Shown: piece by piece, positions 8,545-13,370 of the stretch
Layout of the letters: the number at the start of each line of letters is the position of its first letter
Numbering within the stretch: position 1 is the first letter of the stretch
Assembly (NCBI GenBank): GCA_003833135.1
Contig: QZLH01001813.1
Location: forward strand, 1-13,370
Source of the DNA: Oehlia diaphana
Taxonomy: Eukaryota > Glomeromycota > Glomeromycetes > Glomerales > Glomeraceae
Length of the DNA stretch: 13,370 bases
Reading direction: 5' to 3'
Notes under the pieces: model-generated
Databases searched by the model: none
Seen by the model: only the letters and a program-made list of their open reading frames with translations
What the model was told of the DNA's origin: nothing
Program-made: the position numbers and the translations under genes

Positions 8545-9069
8545 CTACTCCGCATTATTATTATTAAAACTATTTACCCATGTGTTTATCTGATTAACAG
8601 TAGGAACTGTACTGCGACCAACACCACCATAAAAATTTTTCACTGTTGAGATTTTAATATTCCCTCCAAGACTACGAATATCAACTACTACCGAGTAGCA
8701 CATCTCCTCAATAGTATAATTCCTCGCCTTCATAAGCTGATCGAAATGTTGTTTAAAGCAGATTCTGATGTCCGATGCAATATCTGGAATTCCAGTTAAA
8801 TTGGAACCTCCAGAAGAAGAGCTTGAACTAGTTGAAGCTGAGGCAGAGTTTAGCGAACTTCCCAATTCAGATTCATTAGTTTCAGATTCATTGAACACGC
8901 TTTGTTGATCGAAATTGGCTCTTTGGACAACCGCATAACGTTGGACCAAATCATTTTGAAGAATTTCAATAGAAGCTTTGATTGATGTAAATTCAGACGA
9001 AATGTTTCCAAAATCATTATGACAGGCTTCTTCGATCCTATCAAGCCTTTCGGTAACAGTACTGATCAT
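8545..9069 (-). CDS. Coiled-coil, Ser-rich linker, putative helix-turn-helix protein (174 aa)
   Basis: The first in-frame ATG is at 9067-9069 and TAG ends the frame at 8545. Residues about 3-50 have heptad-like hydrophobic spacing (ERLDRIEEACHNDF, SIEILQNDLVQ), suggesting a coiled coil. Residues about 60-92 are low complexity, nearly all Ser, Ala, Asn and Gly. Residues about 100-170 form a folded domain ending KISTVKNFYGGVGRSTVPTV and INTWVNSF. The helix-turn-helix-like pattern (small residue, STV, aromatic, basic turn, then a helix ending in W) recalls DNA-binding domains of Rhizophagus proteins, from memory only. It may therefore be a small sequence-specific regulator that dimerises through its coil. 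The frame is open upstream to an AG acceptor at 9177, so it could instead be the last exon of the gene at 9365-9778 (187-nt intron, phase 0 on both sides). I slightly prefer a separate gene. Confidence 0.6.
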   Translation of the reverse strand: MISTVTERLDRIEEACHNDFGNISSEFTSIKASIEILQNDLVQRYAVVQRANFDQQSVFNESETNESELGSSLNSASASTSSSSSSGGSNLTGIPDIASDIRICFKQHFDQLMKARNYTIEEMCYSVVVDIRSLGGNIKISTVKNFYGGVGRSTVPTVNQINTWVNSFNNNNAE

Positions 9070-9137
9070 TGAAAAGATTTTCTGCGCCTCCCTAGTGAAG
9101 TCATTATCACGATCTTCCCACAAAATTTTTCCACCCC

Positions 9138-9316
9138 CACGTGACCTTAAAAATTTGTCACCTGCGTCACACCTTTCCTGTTTTCCATTTTTACTATGTA
9201 TTCCAGGGACTTAGATTTTTTTCAGTGTGTAAAATCCTATTTGTCACTCCTTATTTGTCACATGCTTAATTTCTTAATGCCAGCCGAGACGTATAATGCC
9301 GGCCAAAAATCACGTG
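9138..9316. promoter_or_regulatory. Spacer with two E-boxes and repeated TGTCAC
   Basis: CACGTG cores at 9138-9143 and 9311-9316 flank a stretch where TTTGTCAC or a close variant appears repeatedly (near 9156, 9240 and 9252). The left E-box is about 70 nt upstream of the ATG at 9069, a sensible promoter position for that gene. Two near-identical words TAATGCCRGCC (about 9278 and 9295) lie beside the right E-box. If the two coiled-coil loci are one gene, most of this is intron. Confidence 0.35.
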
Positions 9317-9364
9317 GAGGTGTAAATTTTTTGTGGCGTTACTGGGGTAAATATCATCACGTAC

Positions 9365-9778
9365 CTTGTTTTTTTCGGCTTCTACAGTAAGTTTACTATT
9401 AAGTTCGGTATTAATCTTGCCAAACCCTGCATTAACTTCTTCGTTAAGTTTATTATTAAGTTCATTACTGATTCTGTCAAGCTTTGCAGTGAAAGTAGAA
9501 TTAATATCAGAAATACATGTGTCAAATTTATCATTAAGTTCAGTAAAGATCTGGTCATGAAGTGACCTCTTTCCGGTTTCTGGTATATTATTTAGTATAC
9601 CAAAATCGATGAGAATTTTGATGACATGTGCAGAAAGTTCATCAGGAATTTTTTGTTTGAGATTTCACCACATGGTAGCGATCCCTATGAATAACACTGG
9701 ACCGATGAACAAAAAAACAGCGGTTAAGGTCAAAAAAGGCATGACCCCTAAAGAGTTGAGCAATGACAAACTGGACAT
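9365..9778 (-). pseudogene. Membrane-anchored coiled-coil protein with one in-frame TGA
   Basis: From ATG 9776-9778 the frame encodes a strongly hydrophobic segment (about residues 12-36, VMPFLTLTAVFLFIGPVLFI), then TGG TGA at codons 37-38 (TGA at 9665-9667). It then continues in the same frame with 100 more codons to a strong donor AAG|GTACGT at 9365. The second part holds three related coiled-coil repeats (TELNDKF, NELNNKL, TELNSKL). The layout is one transmembrane helix followed by a long cytoplasmic or lumenal coil. TGA directly after a Trp codon is most simply a mutated second Trp. Without splicing at 9365 the frame runs on for 32 codons. With splicing it could join the frame at 8545-9177. 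It is either a pseudogene, a recoded gene, or a gene starting after the stop, though there is no good ATG just there. Confidence 0.5.
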
Positions 9779-9830
9779 AATTAGGCGTAGTAATTTTATT
9801 AAGAGATCTTATTAGTGGCAGATCAAGTCT

Positions 9831-9840
9831 TTTTAAATAT
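9831..9840 (-). promoter_or_regulatory. TATA-like element
   Basis: The minus strand reads ATATTTAAAA, 53-62 nt upstream of the ATG at 9778. Position and sequence suit a core promoter for the membrane coiled-coil gene. AT-rich background makes this weak. Confidence 0.25.
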
Positions 9841-10228
9841 TAACGATTGATTTTTTAATATGCAATCTCTTGCGTAAATGCGCTGGGAAAAAGGGATTAT
9901 TTTATACTGTATACCTACTACACGCAAAAAGAGAATTTAACCCGATTTAATAAAAGTTATGTTGCTTTATTATATGTATTCATCATAATTACATTTTTTC
10001 ATAATCATATTTTTTTTTCAGCTAAAGTAATAACGGCCTGTAATTGCACTTAAAAGAAAATCTGGTGAATTACGATTTTATATGGAATAGCATCATATGT
10101 GGGCATATACCCAGTACCCCCAAAATAAGAAGTTCAATAAATCCCACTCCTTATTTCAATTGTTATAACAAAAAAGGAATAAAATCGGAATATTTGTTCA
10201 TTATCCCTTAATAGAATTGTACATAAAT

Positions 10229-10309
10229 GGATTAATGTGTGATTAGTCTATACACGTAATATATTGGTATTACTAATTCCTATTCAAAACGGATTAATGT
10301 GTGATTAGT
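10229..10309. repeat. 19-bp direct repeat, 62 bp apart
   Basis: GGATTAATGTGTGATTAGT is present perfectly at 10229-10247 and 10291-10309. ATTACTAAT (about 10269) is the inverse of ATTAGTAAT (about 10304), so the second copy can also take part in a hairpin. It may be a remnant of a tandem duplication or of a small element. Confidence 0.6.
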
Positions 10310-10380
10310 AATTTGAATGTGCTAACATAAATAGGATAATAAAATTTACTGTTTATCCTCCTTTTTCTCACTAGATTCGA

Positions 10381-10464
10381 AAAAAGAAAATCTATCAGAT
10401 CAAGCTAATTTCCCTCCCGCAGTTTGATAGAACAAGGGGAGTTTTCATTTTTGATTTTCTTTTT
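10381..10464. repeat. 12-bp inverted repeat with 60-nt spacer
   Basis: AAAAAGAAAATC at 10381-10392 pairs with GATTTTCTTTTT at 10453-10464. A nested pair CTATCA/TGATAG lies inside. It could form a stem-loop in RNA, but nothing shows transcription. Confidence 0.45.
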
Positions 10465-10515
10465 AACGATGCCTATCTTACAATCAGCATGTAAATCAGG
10501 ATGTATTATTTTTTA

Positions 10516-10659
10516 TTAGTAATTCAGAACTGCGTAATGAGTGAGATAGAACATACCAGAACTTCTTTCAGATTGGCGTTGGGGAAAGTTCATTACTATA
10601 GCAATACAAAAATATTTCTCTTGGCTGGGGTTATTAATAGATACTCTAAAAAATAATGA
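10516..10659 (-). other. Possible 3' exon of the CPxC gene
   Basis: After the donor CAG|GTTTGT at 10845, a CTGCAG acceptor ending at 10660 opens a phase-matched frame of 47 codons ending TAA at 10516. The intron would be 186 nt. A good GTATGT donor inside it (near 10556) offers another path. The peptide is not recognised, so it may be chance. Confidence 0.2.
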
Positions 10660-10748
10660 CTGCAGATGCGGTGGACCACACTACTGCGTATAAGCCAGTG
10701 ACGTATTATTGCGGATGACGTTTTACTGTGCATGATATCTAAGCCACC

Positions 10749-10754
10749 CACGTG
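10749..10754. promoter_or_regulatory. E-box CACGTG
   Basis: CCACGTGAG, another copy of the recurrent core, lies inside the predicted intron or 3' flank of the CPxC gene. No function can be assigned. Confidence 0.2.
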
Positions 10755-10836
10755 AGTCAAAAAAAGATACGATGATGATTCAGTCCTTATCATCTTCTGC
10801 GCATTTGCGTTAAGCGCCTTCGGCCAGATGATCAAT

Positions 10837-11478
10837 CTAACAAACCTGTGTAGCAATTTTGACTTTCTTGTTTTGATGAATATCCCAGAGACATATAAGA
10901 TAATAAAAATTATCTTTACTTTGGCAAGTCCAATCACCTCATATGCCTTGATGTGTGTGAATGTTCGTACATGCTGGGCACTTATCTTCAGAGTTGGTAT
11001 ATTCAAAATGATCTCGATATTTTGTAATTGATTTAGTCCATGATAAGAAAGGGAAACGTTTACGTACAGCTTCATAGATGATATTCCTATTTTCAGGGAA
11101 TTTAGATATCTTGATAGGAACATGTGAAACTTGGCCAGAAGCGCTTACGCATGGCGCTGATGGAATAGGTGGTAAATTATCTGGACCGATTACTTTGGAA
11201 TCACCTAAAGAATTAGGAACGCTTACCATAGATTCGACAGATGCAGTTGCATCACCGGTGATTATTTCCAAAGTCACGTGAGTGTGTGAATTTTTTTCAC
11301 GCTGTGTAGTAAGATGATTTTTAATAGTATCGATTTGCATGTCAGTTAACTTGAAAGTTTGTTTGCACTATAAGATTTGATTCGCATAATCTTATCTTCT
11401 CCAATTTTGTTAAGACCTGATTCGCCTACGAATGACAGAACGTTACTATTAAAATTCGGAGAAGCGTTATTATAAAAA
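10837..11478 (-). pseudogene. Broken CPxC/'KRFPFLS' family gene, frameshift plus in-frame TGA
   Basis: A proposed acceptor TTTTTGCAG at 11479-11480 starts a frame encoding VGESGLNKIGEDKIMRIKSY that hits TAA at 11346-11348. One missing base near 11350 would join it to KLTDMQIDTIKNHL in the main frame (ATG 11338-11340). That frame continues through a Pro/Ser-rich linker, KISKFPENRNIIYEAVRKRF, FLSW and CPAC-TNIHTH to TGA at 10939-10941. It then goes on in frame with GDWTCQSKDNFYYLICLW to TAG at 10837, or a donor at 10845. I remember this architecture (FPE...I..EA.RKRFPFLS..., CPxC..xH, then a Trp-rich YYL segment) from expanded Rhizophagus families of unknown function; there the residue at the TGA is, as I recall, often Trp. 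CPAC with the His residues suggests a metal site. No 5' exon is found; the upstream side runs into the 276-bp MITE, so the gene is probably 5'-truncated. Confidence 0.55.
11275..11280. promoter_or_regulatory. E-box CACGTG within coding frame
   Basis: GTCACGTGAGT lies in the minus-strand frame, about 60 nt after the ATG at 11340 (codons of THVTL). It is listed as part of the E-box count. Inside a coding frame it may have no regulatory role. Confidence 0.2.
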
Positions 11479-11631
11479 CTGCAAAAATGACAAAATATAG
11501 CTAAATCATAAAAATTGTAAATGATCGACTTGTGATACCAAATTTTACATAATGAAGCATTAAATACCAAAGATAATATCAAAAAAAAAAATTGACAATT
11601 TTACTTCTTTATTTAAAACATTACTTTAGGG

Positions 11632-11907
11632 TAGTGTTCCACACGAATCAAATTTCTCTTTTGAAATTTGATTCGATTCGGACTCGATTCAGACTCGATT
11701 CGACTTCCAAAAATTATTATCTCAGGATCTAGTGATCCAAATTCAATGATCTTTTTTTTAATCGATAGGTCTCGTTGCCCTGATCAAAATAAAAAAAGAT
11801 TGTCGAAATCGGACCGCTAGATCAAAAGTTATTCACAAAATACTTTTTTATTACTCAGAAGCAATTAGGGTCACACCGTGTCATGAATTGATTCGTGCGG
11901 AACACTA
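11632..11907. mobile_element. 276-bp MITE, hAT-like ends
   Basis: Terminal inverted repeats of 20 bp with one mismatch lie at 11632-11651 (TAGTGTTCCACACGAATCAA) and 11888-11907 (inverse of TAGTGTTCCGCACGAATCAA). Ends beginning TAGTG fit hAT-type elements. The flanks give at best a decayed 8-bp duplication (ACTTTAGG against AGTTTGGG, six of eight, if the ends start one base further out), so it looks older than the 880-bp element. Near the left end are a perfect 13-bp hairpin (11644-11656 with 11663-11675) and two or three copies of GACTCGATTC. It has no coding capacity. Confidence 0.75.
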
Positions 11908-12047
11908 CAGTTTGGGCTTCGTCAGATTTGATAGAAACTTATATATGAGCATATATGATAATTTCAAGTTAAATACCGTTATTATTTATTATTTTTTTGA
12001 TAAATAAAAGCGAATTCAACTATATTTTATATATTTAGAACATTGTT
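11908..12047. other. Short AT-rich spacer
   Basis: Lies between the MITE and the 3' end of the large pseudogene. No features beyond AT-rich low complexity. Confidence 0.5.
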
Positions 12048-13110
12048 TTATACAATTTCAGAATTTTCTCTTGCTTCTAATGCACACATTGCCATGACTT
12101 CTTTCCATTTTCACGAGAAACCAGTAATCCAATTCTGAATAGTAGAAGTTTTGGATATGTCATTCTCATCTAATTCTCCAAATTGAACGCACCACATAAG
12201 TTTGTCATGCATTTGTTAGGCTGAAAATTTGTTATTTGGATTTGCTGTTCCAGTATGAAACATATTTTCTAATAAATGTTTCACATTTTTAGATATCCGT
12301 TTCCATGGTTCCCATTTGTTATTTTTGTTAAATTTTAGAGTCCATTCAGACACAAATACATTATGACTATATTATCAAACAAAAACTAAATATTAGTATA
12401 GTTGATATATGAACATATTATTCTTTTAATAAATATTCATTACCTTTGTATTTCTGAACTTTCCATTGCACTTGTGTTTATATTATTCATACTTGAAGTC
12501 AAAAGATTTATATCCTACATATTTGATTTGTTTTTATTCATATCTGATATGTAAAGAAAATTTTTCAATACCAAATTATTCATACCAACTCTTCCAATTC
12601 TGAGCTAGTAGGAGAATCATCTAAATTACAAAATATTATTAGCATTAGATTCGTAAAAAAAAACATCAAATAAAATGCAATAACCATTTATATACTTTTA
12701 CTGGTAACAATAGGTAGTGTCTACTTTTTGGAGGAATCAGTATGAGTAGAATATTCTGGATTAGGCTTTTCATTTTTTTCCTGCTTCTGAATTTTTTCGA
12801 TCTGAGCTGGTGACCATTTCTTTCATTCTCCAATTCCAGGTAAAATCCTGGCACATATAAATCCCACATCCTCTTCTTGATCTGCCCATGTCCATTCGTG
12901 AAAACTTTTAATACCAGCTATTGTTCCAATTTTCACCTTTTCTATAATAAAAGATAAGTATTAGCATTAACATCATACTTTTTTTTAAAAATATTGAAGT
13001 ACCTTGATCACGGTTTGGCAGTAAGTTAGCAACTTTTGTTCCTGCAATCCCATGAATTGCTTCTTCTATATCATTACCAGATTCAATTTTACTACCTAGT
13101 TTGACCTTTA
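12048..13110 (-). pseudogene. Multi-exon, multi-stop pseudogene of a Rhizophagus-type family (5' end missing)
   Basis: Splice signals define exons 13003-13110, 12702-12941, 12586-12620, 12444-12543 and 12048-12366. Phases agree except between the third and fourth, where one more frame break is likely. The product includes IHGIAGTKVANLLPNRDQG, an EWTW segment, VGFICARILPGIGE then KKWSPAQIEKI, a Ser/Asn-rich linker, KWEPWKRISKNVKHLLENMF, and a C-terminal QNWITGFS then KWKEVMAMCALE helix. In-frame stops are TGA at 12823 (between GIGE and KKW, where I expect Trp), TAG at 12721 and 12515, TAA at 12216 and TGA at 12111. The terminal TAA is at 12048. With five premature stops it is clearly decayed. 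I recall this family from memory as an expanded Glomeromycotina set of unknown role. No start codon is found; the first listed exon begins at an AG acceptor, so further 5' exons lie outside the window or are lost. Confidence 0.65.
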
Positions 13111-13134
13111 CTAAAAATAGCCAATTTTTTGAAA

Positions 13135-13350
13135 TATTTTTATAAACCTAGATACAATGGCTTTCAAAACAATTGTGCAATTATTTTGTAAAATTTTTAA
13201 AATATATCAATATATTTTTAAGGTATTTTTGAGATTAGCATGTTAAAATAGTATCAAAGATAATTATATTATAATAATAAAATAATAGCAAAAACATTAA
13301 AAAATTATTGTGATATTATTTTGAGTTATTTTTATAAACCTAGATACAAT
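13135..13350. repeat. 24-bp direct repeat, 192 bp apart, at the right edge
   Basis: An identical 24-bp word (core TATAAACCTAGATACAAT) is at 13135-13158 and 13327-13350. The DNA between is very AT-rich and has no coding frame. The 192-bp spacing may be one period of a tandem array continuing past the window, or short direct repeats flanking an insertion. Confidence 0.65.
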
Positions 13351-13370
13351 ATAATTACAAAATAATAACA

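Larger units (their letters stand above)
9841..10515. other. Intergenic with short direct and inverted repeats
   Basis: No credible coding frame. It contains the direct repeat pair at 10229-10309 and the inverted repeat at 10381-10464 (both listed separately). CCCACTCCTTAT at 10143 also occurs at 501, and CACTCCTTAT near 9244. Confidence 0.5.

Noticed and set aside
10596..11123. 175-codon minus-strand ORF
   Set aside because: Its first half overlaps, in another frame, the CPxC coding region whose composition and motifs are better. Its second half lies beyond a splice donor and looks random. A real frame switch cannot be fully excluded.
3437..12825. Full reassignment of UGA to Trp in this genome
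   Set aside because: TGG is the only Trp codon in the nine-exon gene, and in-frame TAA/TAG also occur at 12 kb, so decay is the simpler explanation.
12666..12869. Minus-strand 67-codon ORF
   Set aside because: Out of frame with the exon (12702-12941) whose phase and family-like motifs are consistent.
1..13370. Prokaryotic defence system, CRISPR array or phage genes
   Set aside because: Spliceosomal introns throughout, no operon structure, no spaced identical repeats of CRISPR type.

Overview
The window looks like nuclear DNA of an arbuscular mycorrhizal fungus (Glomeromycotina, Rhizophagus-like). It is strongly AT-rich and has short GT-AG introns (about 68-106 nt, often with GTAAGT, GTATGT or GTTAGT donors). 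Intergenic stretches are long and poor in genes. Several reading frames recall lineage-specific 'hypothetical protein' families that I remember from Rhizophagus; I have done no search. There is no prokaryotic operon, Shine-Dalgarno signal, CRISPR array, rRNA or tRNA.

Every credible coding locus is on the minus strand. From left to right they are: a small two-exon gene of unknown function (630-975); a frameshifted gene fragment (1920-2233); an 880-bp non-autonomous DNA transposon with a perfect 8-bp target-site duplication (2439-3318); a 279-codon frame broken by two in-frame TGAs (3437-4273); a textbook promoter on the plus strand followed only by a 37-aa ORF (4832-5100); the main gene, nine exons, 5276-7996, with two 1-bp frame breaks and a GC-rich 67-bp minisatellite inside one intron; a coiled-coil/Ser-rich/putative helix-turn-helix gene (8545-9069); a membrane-anchored coiled-coil gene with one in-frame TGA (9365-9778); a broken CPxC-type gene (10837-11478); a second, 276-bp MITE (11632-11907); and a multi-exon, multi-stop pseudogene running to the right edge (12048-13110), followed by a 24-bp direct repeat.

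The general picture is accessory, duplication-rich fungal DNA: members of expanded families, most with one or more lesions, mixed with non-autonomous DNA transposons and minisatellites. The most notable pattern is the kind of lesion. Nine in-frame stops interrupt otherwise continuous frames. Six are TGA, three of which fall where I expect tryptophan, and the other three are TAA/TAG at likely glutamines, whereas none of the six inferred terminal stops is TGA. Simple G:C-to-A:T decay explains this best, but UGA readthrough can be tested. Exon models come from reading splice signals and phases by eye. Gene names are left empty because I recognise none well enough to name.
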